DNA of 64,000 bases from Njordibacter sp905182035 (GTDB lineage: Bacteria; Pseudomonadota; Gammaproteobacteria; Pseudomonadales; Balneatricaceae), in the NCBI RefSeq assembly GCF_047730075.1, contig NZ_CP159831.1:1922001-1986000 (forward strand), written 5' to 3'. Shown in pieces: positions 26,254 to 35,054 of the stretch (position 1 is its first letter; the number at the start of each line of letters is the position of its first letter). The position numbers were made by a program, and so were the translations under genes. The notes beneath the pieces were generated by a model, which was not told the DNA's origin, made no database searches, and saw nothing but the letters and a program-made list of their open reading frames with translations.

Positions 26254-28013
26254 ATTATGTCTCCCACACTTGGTACTTTTTTAGCACTGGCAGACAGATC
26301 CGTAGCAATCAAATCAGCGTCAAAATATTTAAATACGGTGGTGATCGGGTTAGAGGCTGCTTGGCCTAAACCACAAATTGAAGCATCGCACATGGCTTGG
26401 CCCAGCTCAGCCATTAAGGCTTGGTCCCAATCAGGGCGCTGCAGCAACTTCACCATTTTTTCTGTGCCTACGCGACAAGGTGTGCATTGACCACAGCTTT
26501 CGTCTTCAAAGAACTTAAGCAAGTTCACTACCACATCACGCATGTTGTCATGATCAGATAATACCACTACGGCAGCAGAACCTATAAAACAACCGTACGG
26601 CTGAAGAGTACCGAAATCTAATGGAATGTCTGCCATACCTGCTGGCAATATACCGCCTGACGCGCCACCTGGAAGGTAACCTTTGAAGGCATGACCATCA
26701 ATCATACCGCCACAGTACTCATCCATTAATTCCTGCATAGTAATGCCCGCTGGTGCTAATTTAACACCTGGGTTTTTAACACGGCCTGAAACCGAGTAGC
26801 TACGCAATCCTTGTGAGCCATTACGGCCTTGACTAGAGAACCATTCCGCTCCCTTGTCCATTAATGTGCGGATCCAGAACACTGTTTCAATGTTATTAAC
26901 CAATGTAGGGCGATTAAACAAACCCACCTGAGCCACAAAAGGAGGGCGATGACGAGGCAGGCCCGGCTTGCCTTCTATAGATTCGATCATGGCCGATTCT
27001 TCACCACAAATGTAAGCACCAGCACCACGCCGTAAGTGAATGCCACCAGCAGGCGCTAGGCCTGCAGCTTCTACTTTGGCAATTTCTACCTGCAAAATTT
27101 TGAGGGCGGCTGGGTATTCATCACGCATGTAGATGTATGCAGCTTCAGCCTCTACAGCCCAAGCACTGATCAACGCACCTTCAATAAAGCGGTGGGGGTC
27201 AGTCTCTAAATACAACCGGTCTTTAAATGTACCAGGTTCGCCTTCGTCACCGTTAATGGCAAGGTAACGTGGCTTAGGCTCTTGGCGTACAAACTTCCAC
27301 TTCATATGAGTTGGGAAACCTGCACCACCTAACCCTTTAAGGTTAGCATCAGCCAATACTTTTTGAATGTCTTCCCAGCTGTAATCGCCAGCTAGGCACT
27401 TTTTCAACAAAGCGTAACCACCATCTGCTACATACGCATCATAGGCAATATAGTCTGGGATGTCTGGGTGAAAGTGTTCTGCTTTTATGGTGGCTACAAT
27501 TTTAGCAGCATCGGCGTGGTCTACATGATGGTGACCAACTTCTGCGACAGGAGCAGTGTCACAACGGCCCATACACGGGGCACTAAGAATGCGTACTTGT
27601 GAAGGATCTGTACCAGCTTCCAAGGCAGATTTAAGTTGCTGCGCACCTGCAAGCTGACAGCTTAAGCTATCGCATACGCGCACGGTAACTGCTGCAGGTG
27701 GCAATTCACCTTCTTTAACAATATCAAAATGTGCATAAAAAGTGGCACACTCATACACTTCAGCCATTGGGATATTCATCTCATGGGCTAAAGCGGCGAG
27801 GTGTGCTGCGGACAGGTAACCGTAGTTATCTTGAATTAAGTGCAAGTATTCAATTAGCATGTCACGCTTAATGGGTTGATCACCGATCAACTCACGTAAT
27901 TGGGCTAACGTATCTAGATTAACTTGACGCCCACGAAGGTGGATACGAGATTTATTGCGGCCAGCGCCTGGGTGCAAACGCACCACATTGTCTTTGTTAG
28001 AATCAGCAGACAT
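26250..28013 (-). CDS. fdhB: NAD-dependent formate dehydrogenase beta subunit (NuoE-NuoF fusion)
   Basis: 587 residues. Residues ~20-175 are NuoE-like with a thioredoxin-fold [2Fe-2S] site ('VCDSLSCQLAGA', 'APCMGRCDTAP'). The rest is NuoF-like: 'GLGGAGFPTHMKWKF', the NADH/FMN site 'GDEGEPGTFKDR', 'RRGAGAYICGEESAM' and the cluster 'ESCGQCTPCRVGTEKM'. It takes electrons from FdhA to reduce NAD+. In some bacteria the two parts are separate fdsG and fdsB genes. It is the first gene of the fdhBA operon and starts with ATG. Confidence 0.95.
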   Translation of the reverse strand: MSADSNKDNVVRLHPGAGRNKSRIHLRGRQVNLDTLAQLRELIGDQPIKRDMLIEYLHLIQDNYGYLSAAHLAALAHEMNIPMAEVYECATFYAHFDIVKEGELPPAAVTVRVCDSLSCQLAGAQQLKSALEAGTDPSQVRILSAPCMGRCDTAPVAEVGHHHVDHADAAKIVATIKAEHFHPDIPDYIAYDAYVADGGYALLKKCLAGDYSWEDIQKVLADANLKGLGGAGFPTHMKWKFVRQEPKPRYLAINGDEGEPGTFKDRLYLETDPHRFIEGALISAWAVEAEAAYIYMRDEYPAALKILQVEIAKVEAAGLAPAGGIHLRRGAGAYICGEESAMIESIEGKPGLPRHRPPFVAQVGLFNRPTLVNNIETVFWIRTLMDKGAEWFSSQGRNGSQGLRSYSVSGRVKNPGVKLAPAGITMQELMDEYCGGMIDGHAFKGYLPGGASGGILPAGMADIPLDFGTLQPYGCFIGSAAVVVLSDHDNMRDVVVNLLKFFEDESCGQCTPCRVGTEKMVKLLQRPDWDQALMAELGQAMCDASICGLGQAASNPITTVFKYFDADLIATDLSASAKKVPSVGDII

Positions 28014-28381
28014 GTTGTTCTCTGTTTTGACTTAAGTTCAAGGTCCTATGAGGAAACCTGCCTCACAAATACGCTGTTATAACACGCGCTAGGATACCAT
28101 TATTTTTAACCGAGCTAGTATCACAGTGCTGGAAATTACCGCATATCTGAAAACGACACCATGGCGACACTATAGTACCTGTAAAGCACCTATCACAAGA
28201 CCATTACTCGGTAAGGTTAACATTTACTCAATAATGAGGACATGTCGCTGAATCTATTAAACAATTTATAACACCTATCGCAAGACCATCGCTCTGAAAG
28301 GGTAGCAGATGCTCAATAACGAGCACATATTGCTGAATCTATTGTTGGCAAAATACGGTATCCTACGGCCTCGATTATTTA
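28014..28381. promoter_or_regulatory. Divergent region fdhBA / srmB-like, with a duplicated block
   Basis: 368 bases without a gene. The half near fdhB must hold its promoter. The half near the helicase contains a 72-base block repeated at an offset of exactly 85 bases (listed separately), probably in the helicase leader. Confidence 0.5.
28187..28343 (+). repeat. Imperfect tandem repeat, 72-base block at 85-base period
   Basis: 28187-28258 and 28272-28343 align without gaps at about 58 of 72 positions. Both begin CACCTATC, contain CTCAATAA near the middle and end GCTGAATCTATT. It lies 40-195 bases upstream of the helicase start. Confidence 0.8.
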
Positions 28382-29653
28382 TTGAGTTATGCCACCGTGT
28401 CTTTTGTTGATTTACAGCTGGATCAAGAACTACTTCATGCCCTTGCGGAGCATGAATTTACCCAGCCCACGGCTATTCAAACACAAGCCATTCCTCCTCT
28501 GCTGGAAGGCACTGACGTGTTGGCCTCTGCTCCTACTGGCACAGGTAAAACTCTCGCTTTCGTGTTGCCTGCCTTGCAACATATTTTAGACATACCAAGG
28601 CAAGAAGCCGGCACCCCAAAGGTGCTTATTCTTAGTCCTACCCGTGAGCTTGCCCGCCAGACCTACGATCAAATTGAGCAGCTAGTAGCCCATAACCATT
28701 TAAAGAGCTGCCTCATCGTCGGTGGCGTACCATTTGGCATGCAAAAAGCCATGGTGGCTGAAACCATTGACTTGCTTGTCGCTACCCCAGGCCGCTTGTT
28801 AGAAATTGAAGAACACATGGCGCTAGATTTATCTCTAGTGACTGTTTTAGTGATAGACGAAGCGGATCGCATGTTAGATTTAGGTTTTATTCAAGCTATC
28901 CACCAAATTGCAGACATGTTACCAACTGAACGTCAAACGTCGATGTTCTCTGCCACCTTAGAAGGCGACAAGGTACAAGCCTTTGCCCATGACCTTCTTT
29001 CAGAGAACGCCGTGCAAGTGGCCGTAGAAGCACCACGCCACGTGGCTAAAAAAATCACTCAATGTGTCTACCAGGCAGATAACGAACAACACAAAGAACA
29101 CCTACTTAAAGCCTTGCTCCGACTACCCGAAGTAAAGCAAGCCATTGTTTTTGTAAACAGTCGCAAACAGGTGGACACGTGGCTTAAAATCATTCGTACT
29201 CTGGGTATTCAGTGCACAGGGTTACACGGCGACCTACGCCAAAGTGATCGCAACCAGCAAATTAAGGATATGCGCCGTGGCCGTACCAAAGTAATGGTGG
29301 CTACCGACGTTATGGCTCGTGGAGTAGATCTACCTGGCCTAAGCCACGTTATTAACGTGCACATGCCAGAGAAAGCCGACAGTTATGTTCACCGTGCGGG
29401 TCGAACGGGCCGTGATGGCGCAGAAGGCAGTGTTTGGTCTATTGTAGACGCCATGGAATGGCCTAACTTAGGCCGTATTGAACGCTATATTGGCAACAGC
29501 ATTAGCCGCCAAGTATTCCCAGGATTCTCTCCCAAGAAGGAAGAGCCCAGCCTATTGAAAAAGGCCAAGGCCAAAAAGCCAAAGGTATCAAAAGCAGCCA
29601 AGGCTAAGGCCGACAAAGCCAAAGCCAAAAAGGCCAAAAAATATAAAGATTAA
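28382..29653 (+). CDS. srmB: DEAD-box RNA helicase, SrmB-like
   Basis: 423 residues. Motifs in order: Q-motif 'FTQPTAIQTQAIP', motif I 'APTGTGKT', Ia 'PTRELA', II 'DEAD', III 'SAT' within 'MFSATLEGD', and VI 'HRAGRTGRDG'. 'SAPTGTGKT', 'FSATLEGD' and 'RYIGNSI' resemble SrmB, which helps assemble the 50S ribosomal subunit, more than RhlE or DbpA. The C-terminal ~35 residues are Lys/Ala-rich, a common RNA-binding tail. The start is uncertain: TTG at 28382 or GTG at 28397, neither with a strong ribosome-binding site. Confidence 0.9.
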   Translation: MSYATVSFVDLQLDQELLHALAEHEFTQPTAIQTQAIPPLLEGTDVLASAPTGTGKTLAFVLPALQHILDIPRQEAGTPKVLILSPTRELARQTYDQIEQLVAHNHLKSCLIVGGVPFGMQKAMVAETIDLLVATPGRLLEIEEHMALDLSLVTVLVIDEADRMLDLGFIQAIHQIADMLPTERQTSMFSATLEGDKVQAFAHDLLSENAVQVAVEAPRHVAKKITQCVYQADNEQHKEHLLKALLRLPEVKQAIVFVNSRKQVDTWLKIIRTLGIQCTGLHGDLRQSDRNQQIKDMRRGRTKVMVATDVMARGVDLPGLSHVINVHMPEKADSYVHRAGRTGRDGAEGSVWSIVDAMEWPNLGRIERYIGNSISRQVFPGFSPKKEEPSLLKKAKAKKPKVSKAAKAKADKAKAKKAKKYKD

Positions 29654-29670
29654 TCAACCTCTAGGCAAAC

Positions 29671-31359
29671 TTAAGCATAGGATTTGGAACGAATAGCTCC
29701 TAGCTCTGCAGCCTCGCTGTGGCTAAAAGCTGTAAGCATCGCTTGCAATGCAACAGCGGTGGTATCTTCCGCCTGAGCTACACCATGCAACACAACACCA
29801 TTTACCTGCACTTCCATACACGCCAATGCTTGCGCATTGGTGCCACTGGTTAATGCATGCTGATCAAATTGAGTCACTTCTAAGCCACACCCATAATGCA
29901 CACTTAACGCATCACTTAATGCTTCTATGGCACCTGCACCTTGGCCAGACAATAAGGTTTGCCCCACCTTAAAACTTGCCCGAATTTCTTGCCCATGGGC
30001 CTGTATGCCATAATCATGTAACTGCCATGGTGCAGCCACCTCTACAAAATTATTTTGGTACAAGGTTTTAATTTGCTCCGAAGACACTTCCAATCCAGAT
30101 GCCTCCGTTGCTTTTTGTACCACACCGCTTACGGCAGGATGCATCCACTTTGGTAATTCAATACCGTAATCTCGCTCTAGCACTAAAGCCACACCACCCT
30201 TACCACTTTGACTATTAATGCGCACTACAGCTTCATACTCGCGACCAATGTCCCGCGGATCTATAGGCAAATATGCCACATCCCAGTGAGATTTCTTGTG
30301 TTGTTTATGAAACGCCACAGACTTACGAATAGCATCTTGATGGCTGCCAGAAAATGCGGTGTATACCAGCTCACCAGCCCAAGGATGGCGTGGAGATACA
30401 GCAATTTCGGTACAGCTCTCAACCACTTCAATAATTTCCAATACATTGCTTATATCCAATGTTGGATCAATGCCCTGCGAGTACAAGTTCATGGCCATGG
30501 TAATTACGTCCATATTACCTGTACGTTCACCATTGCCCATAAGCGTACCTTCAACACGGTCTGCACCCGCCAATAGTCCTAACTCAGCTGCAGCAACAGC
30601 ACACCCTCGGTCATTGTGGGTATGAAGACTAATTGTTACCTGTTGACGATGCTGCAAATGGCGGCAGAAATACTCCACTTGATCAGCAAATAAATTAGGC
30701 GTGGACAGCTCTACTGTGGAGGGTAAATTAATAATTAGCTCGCGGCCATTGTTAGGCAGCCATTGCTCAATCACGGCATCACAAACCTCCACCGCATAGT
30801 CCATTTCAGTACCAGTAAAGCTTTCTGGTGAGTATTCAAAACTCCATTGCGTCTGTGGGTAGTTATTAGCGTACTGCTGCACCCATTTAGCACCTTGCAC
30901 TGCGATGGCTTTAATACCCTCTTCTGGCAATCCAAACACTTGCTCGCGCTGCACTTTAGAGGTGGAATTGTAAACGTGCACTATGGCTTGCTTAACGCCA
31001 TCTAGTGCCTCATAAGTTTTTTTGATCAATTCTTCTCGAGCTGGAGTAAGCACTTGCAGTGTCACATCATTTGGCACCCTTTCTTGCTCGATCAACATCC
31101 GTACAAAATCAAAATCTGGGGCTGACGCCGATGGAAAACCCACCTCTATTTGTTTAAATCCAAGTTTTACCAACAATTCAAACATTCTCAGTTTTTGTTG
31201 TCCGTTCATGGGGTTAACCAAAGCCTGATTACCATCGCGTAAATCCACACTACACCACATAGGTGCTTTGGTAAGGGATTTACTAGGCCATGTCCGATCA
31301 GGTAATGGTGTGACCTGAAATGGCTGGTATTTAAGGTGGTTAAAGGTGTGATCAAACAT
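29671..31359 (-). CDS. leuA: 2-isopropylmalate synthase (LeuA type 2)
   Basis: 562 residues from the ATG at 31359 (a TTG four codons upstream is also possible). It has the catalytic start 'MWCSVDLRDGNQAL', metal-binding 'SLHTHNDRGCAVAAAELG' near residue 240 and the C-terminal leucine-feedback dimer domain ('LHDYGIQAHGQEIRASFKVG', 'ALSVHYGCGLEV'). The early 'PDRTWPSKSLTKAP' marks the longer type 2 group. It condenses acetyl-CoA with 2-oxoisovalerate, the first step of leucine synthesis. The divergent Lrp-family regulator probably controls it. Confidence 0.95.
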   Translation of the reverse strand: MFDHTFNHLKYQPFQVTPLPDRTWPSKSLTKAPMWCSVDLRDGNQALVNPMNGQQKLRMFELLVKLGFKQIEVGFPSASAPDFDFVRMLIEQERVPNDVTLQVLTPAREELIKKTYEALDGVKQAIVHVYNSTSKVQREQVFGLPEEGIKAIAVQGAKWVQQYANNYPQTQWSFEYSPESFTGTEMDYAVEVCDAVIEQWLPNNGRELIINLPSTVELSTPNLFADQVEYFCRHLQHRQQVTISLHTHNDRGCAVAAAELGLLAGADRVEGTLMGNGERTGNMDVITMAMNLYSQGIDPTLDISNVLEIIEVVESCTEIAVSPRHPWAGELVYTAFSGSHQDAIRKSVAFHKQHKKSHWDVAYLPIDPRDIGREYEAVVRINSQSGKGGVALVLERDYGIELPKWMHPAVSGVVQKATEASGLEVSSEQIKTLYQNNFVEVAAPWQLHDYGIQAHGQEIRASFKVGQTLLSGQGAGAIEALSDALSVHYGCGLEVTQFDQHALTSGTNAQALACMEVQVNGVVLHGVAQAEDTTAVALQAMLTAFSHSEAAELGAIRSKSYA

Positions 31360-31515
31360 AGCGACACTCAAATTAACTTATTTTAATTAGTTTATCGCTA
31401 AGTTAGCGCAATATCACATTTAATTTAGCGTAATATTGACAAATTTAGCAATAATTAATATTATAATTAGAATATATCGCAATTTAATTGCTAATAAACG
31501 ACTGAAGTAAATACA
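31360..31515. promoter_or_regulatory. leuA / lrp-like divergent control region with repeated TTAGCG sites
   Basis: Very AT-rich. TTAGCGCAATAT at 31403, TTAGCGTAATAT at 31425 and TTAGCAATAAT at 31445 are spaced 22 and 20 bases. Inverted versions occur at 31394-31402 (TATCGCTAA) and 31487-31494 (ATTGCTAA). The near two-turn spacing fits binding by an Lrp-type oligomer; the site assignment is inference. Confidence 0.55.
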
Positions 31516-31989
31516 ATGACTACCTTAGACCGTTACGACCTCAATATATTACGCCACCTGCAAGATGATGGCAGCCTGTCCAATCAAGAGTTAGCTGAAC
31601 ACGTTGGCCTCACGGCCGCCCCATGCTCTCGGCGCGTTAAGCACTTGGAAGAAAGTGGTGTTATTCGTGATCGAGTTGTGCGAGTTAATGACCGAGCGGT
31701 TAACCTCAATCTAACTGCCCTACTGCACATCGTCATGGACAAACACATCCCTGAACGGTTTGCAGAATTTGAGCAAGCCGTAGCGCAGCTTCCTGAAGTG
31801 ATGGAGTGTTATTTGATTACGGGTCACGAAGCTGATTATCAACTCAAAGTTGTGGTGCCCGACATGGATCGATACCACGACATTTTATTAGGAAAAATCA
31901 CTAAAATTAAAGGCGTCAGTGGTGTCAAATCAGCTTTTGTGATGCGCAAAGTACTTGATAGCACAGCACTCCCTTTAGGGTATGTTTAG
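31516..31989 (+). CDS. Lrp/AsnC family transcriptional regulator
   Basis: 157 residues. N-terminal helix-turn-helix ('DRYDLNILRHLQDDGSLSNQ', 'LAEHVGLTAAPCSRRVKHLE') and C-terminal ligand-binding (RAM) domain with 'VMECYLITGHEADYQLKVVV'. These proteins form octamers and respond to amino acids. Divergent placement next to leuA suggests local control of leucine synthesis and of itself. The last ~70 bases of the gene are repeated in decayed form just downstream. Confidence 0.93.
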   Translation: MTTLDRYDLNILRHLQDDGSLSNQELAEHVGLTAAPCSRRVKHLEESGVIRDRVVRVNDRAVNLNLTALLHIVMDKHIPERFAEFEQAVAQLPEVMECYLITGHEADYQLKVVVPDMDRYHDILLGKITKIKGVSGVKSAFVMRKVLDSTALPLGYV

Positions 31990-32084
31990 TGAAAGGTGGG
32001 GATAAGATAGACAATAGGTGGCGTCAAGTCAGCTTTTTTATGCACAGCTTGATCTGCAGTAAACCTATCCTTTTAGAGTATTTA
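31920..32084 (+). repeat. Decayed tandem copy of the end of the lrp-like gene
   Basis: The last ~70 bases of the gene (31920-31989, from GGTGTCAAATCAGCTTTT to the stop) are echoed at 32018-32084 (GGCGTCAAGTCAGCTTTT, then ATGCACAGCTTGAT and CTTTTAGAGTAT). A few gaps are needed to align them. Confidence 0.6.
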
Positions 32085-32136
32085 AGGGACTAATCCAACC
32101 CTGATAGACCAAGCAATGCCTTTATGTCTAATAAAA

Positions 32137-32898
32137 CTATACAACGCACTCAGGTGCTTGGGGTAATGTGGCCCAAAATGCTGGATCGTGGCCATATATT
32201 ATTTTTGCACCCGCTCTTTGCAGTTTTCGTAACAACAAAATGGAATTGAGCATTTCACCACGATTATGTACTAAGCGAGGCAAGTGCAGATTGGTCAGAG
32301 TTTCTTTCAGATAACAAGCATCAGCTGATAGCACAACATCACCCGAATCCAGCCGAACTTTTAACGACTGATGCCCAGGAGTATGGCCAAAGGTTGGAAT
32401 GGTTACGATTCTCCCATCTCCAAACAAGTCGTGCTCGCCATTAACTTTTTGAATGAGGTGACCATGGTCGTAATCCTTCAGAATATAGCCGTTCTCTTTA
32501 ATAAACTCTGGCGTATGGCCCGCTTCCCACTCTCGTTTTTGAATAATTATTTTGGCGTTGGGTACCATTACATTGCCACCTGTATGATCAAAGTGCAGAT
32601 GAGAGTTGACCACATATCTTATTTTATCAGCATCCACATCCAGCGCTTCCAATCGAGAGCGTATATCCTCACCCGTTCGAAAATGTACTTGAAAAAAATC
32701 GGCCAAAAATCCAATGCGTCCTCGCACATCATGCTGGCACTGTGGGTGCAAACCAGTATCGAACAAGACAAGTCCTCGAGGATGGTCAATTAAGTAGGCG
32801 GGTACAGGAAAATGAATTTTTCCTACCTTACCTGCAAGCATCATGTCCAAGTCCGAAGATAACCAACCACACGTCATTGCATACAACTTTACGCTCAA
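32137..32898 (-). CDS. Metallo-beta-lactamase-fold hydrolase, lactonase-like (AttM/BlcC type)
   Basis: 253 residues. The metal motif HxHxDH is present as 'NSHLHFDHTGG' (His100, His102, Asp104, His105), with a further His in 'TFGHTPGHQSL', Asp in 'VLSADACYL' and the final 'YGHDPAFW'. Length and the 'DTGLHP' start match the lactonase group that opens acyl-homoserine lactones or gamma-butyrolactone. It is a soluble, dizinc-type enzyme. The iron alcohol dehydrogenase gene next door, on the same strand, recalls the Agrobacterium butyrolactone (attKLM) cluster. The exact lactone is not determinable. Confidence 0.85.
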   Translation of the reverse strand: MSVKLYAMTCGWLSSDLDMMLAGKVGKIHFPVPAYLIDHPRGLVLFDTGLHPQCQHDVRGRIGFLADFFQVHFRTGEDIRSRLEALDVDADKIRYVVNSHLHFDHTGGNVMVPNAKIIIQKREWEAGHTPEFIKENGYILKDYDHGHLIQKVNGEHDLFGDGRIVTIPTFGHTPGHQSLKVRLDSGDVVLSADACYLKETLTNLHLPRLVHNRGEMLNSILLLRKLQRAGAKIIYGHDPAFWATLPQAPECVV

Positions 32899-32999
32899 AA
32901 TATACTCTCCTTATTAACCTTATTTGCCACATTATTAAGCGTGACAACATTAACTTGCAGACCTGCTCAGGCTTAACCCAAGCAGAGCATTGACACCTG

Positions 33000-33037
33000 T
33001 TAAAGGGACTTTTTAACTGTTTTAAAAGGTCCTTTAA
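33000..33037 (-). terminator. Dyad at the end of the alcohol dehydrogenase gene
   Basis: TTAAAGG...CCTTTAA outer arms and CTTTT/AAAAG inner arms with two central mismatches span 33000-33037, overlapping the stop codon. It may terminate or attenuate transcription between the alcohol dehydrogenase and lactonase genes. It lacks a clean T tract. Confidence 0.4.
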
Positions 33038-34182
33038 TAAGCCGCTTGGTAGATAGATTCAATCTCTACTAATGTTAACTTGCGCGGATTATTGCGCAAC
33101 AAACGTTCTACTTTTATAGCTTCGCGGGCGAGTTCTGGAATTGCGTCCTGAGGAATGTCGAGCTTTTGCAATGATCTGGGTATATTAACGTCATGGCATA
33201 ACTGGTGCAGAAATTCAATGACACAGTCTGCTGAATATTGATGAGACTTTTGCTCTATAGGCAAGCCAAAAGCCTTCGCAATAGGGGTAAATTTTTCGAG
33301 GCAAGCTACTTTGTTGTACTCCATTACATGGGGTAGCAATAGCGCATTACTCACGCCATGGGAAATATGGAAGCGCCCTCCAAGAGGGTAAGCAAGCGCA
33401 TGAACGGCGCCAACGCCGGCATTACCAAAGGCCATACCCGCCAATAAACTGCCAGTGGACATATCCTCGCGCGCTTGCATGTTATCTGGTTTACAGTAGG
33501 CCTTAGGTAAAGCCAGAGAAATTAGCTCCATAGCTTTTATGGCTAAGGCATCTGTAATAGGACTGGAAAAATTAGATAAATAGGCTTCTATCGCATGCAC
33601 TAATGCATCTACACCACTGGCAGCCGTGACAGAGGGTGGGCAGTAAATGGTCATTTCGGGGGCAATTATGGCAATGTCTGGAAGTAAAAAGTCACTCACA
33701 ATGCCCTTTTTTACTTGAGCGCTAGTGTCAGACAGTATGGCAATGTTGGTAACCTCTGACCCTGTACCCGCAGTGGTTGGTAGGGCTATTAAAGGAATAG
33801 ATCGAGCAGTAATAGTATTTTCACCAAATAAATTTTCAAGTGGTCCTAGTTTTTCATCATAGACAGCAACACACTTTGCAATATCAATCACACTGCCGCC
33901 GCCTACGGCAATAATACCGTCATAATCACCCGAACTAAATTGGTGTTTACAATCAAGCACAACATCAGGTTCAGGTTCAGGCTTTACCTTATCGTAAATA
34001 CCAAATTTAAAATCTGAAAGGAACTTAGTTACCGTCTTAAGTGTGCCCGATTGAACGACGCCCTGATCGGTAATAATAAAAGGTTGACTGATGCCTAAAT
34101 GGGTTATCTGCTCCTTTATTTGAGATACAGCACCATAACCGGTAATGATTTTATGAGCAGACTTAAAGTGTGATATTTGCAT
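33034..34182 (-). CDS. Iron-containing alcohol dehydrogenase
   Basis: 382 residues. The NAD-binding 'DGIIAVGGGSVIDIAK' near residue 97, 'ALPTTAGTGSEVT' near 145 and the metal-site region 'ASGVDALVHAIEAYLS' plus 'GAVHALAYPLGGRFHISHG' mark family III Fe-dependent dehydrogenases. Members oxidise alcohols such as 4-hydroxybutyrate, 1,3-propanediol or methanol. With the lactonase-like gene it could form a lactone to hydroxy-acid to semialdehyde route. That role is inferred from neighbourhood. Confidence 0.92.
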   Translation of the reverse strand: MQISHFKSAHKIITGYGAVSQIKEQITHLGISQPFIITDQGVVQSGTLKTVTKFLSDFKFGIYDKVKPEPEPDVVLDCKHQFSSGDYDGIIAVGGGSVIDIAKCVAVYDEKLGPLENLFGENTITARSIPLIALPTTAGTGSEVTNIAILSDTSAQVKKGIVSDFLLPDIAIIAPEMTIYCPPSVTAASGVDALVHAIEAYLSNFSSPITDALAIKAMELISLALPKAYCKPDNMQAREDMSTGSLLAGMAFGNAGVGAVHALAYPLGGRFHISHGVSNALLLPHVMEYNKVACLEKFTPIAKAFGLPIEQKSHQYSADCVIEFLHQLCHDVNIPRSLQKLDIPQDAIPELAREAIKVERLLRNNPRKLTLVEIESIYQAAY

Positions 34183-34615
34183 AATGCTAGATTCCCTTTA
34201 TTATTTTGAGGCAGAAACCTTTGTCATTCTATGCCGTCATCGATTGGTGAGGTCCGATTGAGTTAGCTGTAGATTTCATTGGTGCCTAAGGGCTCTTAAA
34301 CCTCTTACCCATTGTGCCTAATACTTCTTTTCACCCTGGTAAAATCTTTTAGGTCAATTTTGAAAGCACATCTAAAAAACTACCCGTGATTAAATACGCG
34401 TAAGCCCCCACCAAAAAAGCGTAACAGAGCTATTTGTAGGTCTTAGTTTAGGCAGTATATTTTTAACTTTAAACTGACCGTTAAACCAATTACCTGAGTT
34501 TGCAACATTAATAAAAAGCTACGTTTATGGCTTTTCATAACATGAACCCTGCGACTACTCATACCAACAAGCTATTGGTCAGAAGCTTAGTTACCCATTT
34601 TCCGGCTTAGATATG
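34183..34615. other. 433-base gene-free stretch between the alcohol dehydrogenase and amidase genes
   Basis: No open frame with coding character on either strand. The left part should hold the alcohol dehydrogenase promoter. The right part holds a weak hairpin (AAAAGC/GCTTTT, 34514-34535) followed on the minus strand by T-rich sequence. That hairpin is the best candidate terminator for the long minus-strand run ending at 34616. Confidence 0.45.
34514..34535 (-). terminator. Candidate terminator of the amidase-rhodopsin gene run
   Basis: AAAAGC (34514-34519), ten-base loop, GCTTTT (34530-34535). On the minus strand the stem is followed by TATT. The stem is short, so this is tentative. Confidence 0.35.
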
Positions 34616-35023
34616 TCAACCATATTTGCGCATCAAATCATTAATACGCATCAAAAAAATAGCATGTTCACAGGCTTCTTCAGAAGAAAAAACGCCATCA
34701 AACATTTCTACTGGCTCCCCTCTCACACCCGTAACACGACCGATTTTGTATTCTGCGAACATCCGCACACATACGGTCACATATTTACCCGCCATAGGGT
34801 GTCGACGCATTTTATCTAGCACGGTGCGCAAATCATGGCTGTGTTCAACAGCTTGTTTGTTCGCCGTGGGAGCATTACCTACTGGGCTTGCCTTATGCTC
34901 AGCAATTAAGCGTCTTCGAGTTTGGTCATCGAACAACAAAGGCATAACATAAGTTCGCGTCATATGATCATCTGCGCCCTCATAGGACTCATTGGCGGCA
35001 ACACCCTTTGGTTGATTTAACAT
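34616..35023 (-). CDS. dmfA1: Dimethylformamidase-like small (alpha) subunit
   Basis: 135 residues from the ATG at 35023 (AGAGGA six bases upstream); longer starts lie in the gap or the previous gene. The C-terminal half 'GKYVTVCVRMFAEYKIGRV' followed by 'VFSSEEACEHAIFLMRINDL' matches, as I remember it, the N,N-dimethylformamidase light subunit, which pairs with the large catalytic subunit. The large-subunit gene lies two genes upstream in the same run. The small subunit has no catalytic residues of its own and stabilises the oligomer. It is the last gene of the run. Confidence 0.6.
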   Translation of the reverse strand: MLNQPKGVAANESYEGADDHMTRTYVMPLLFDDQTRRRLIAEHKASPVGNAPTANKQAVEHSHDLRTVLDKMRRHPMAGKYVTVCVRMFAEYKIGRVTGVRGEPVEMFDGVFSSEEACEHAIFLMRINDLMRKYG

Positions 35024-35054
35024 AGGAATTCCTCTGGCTGTACTAATAGTCTGG

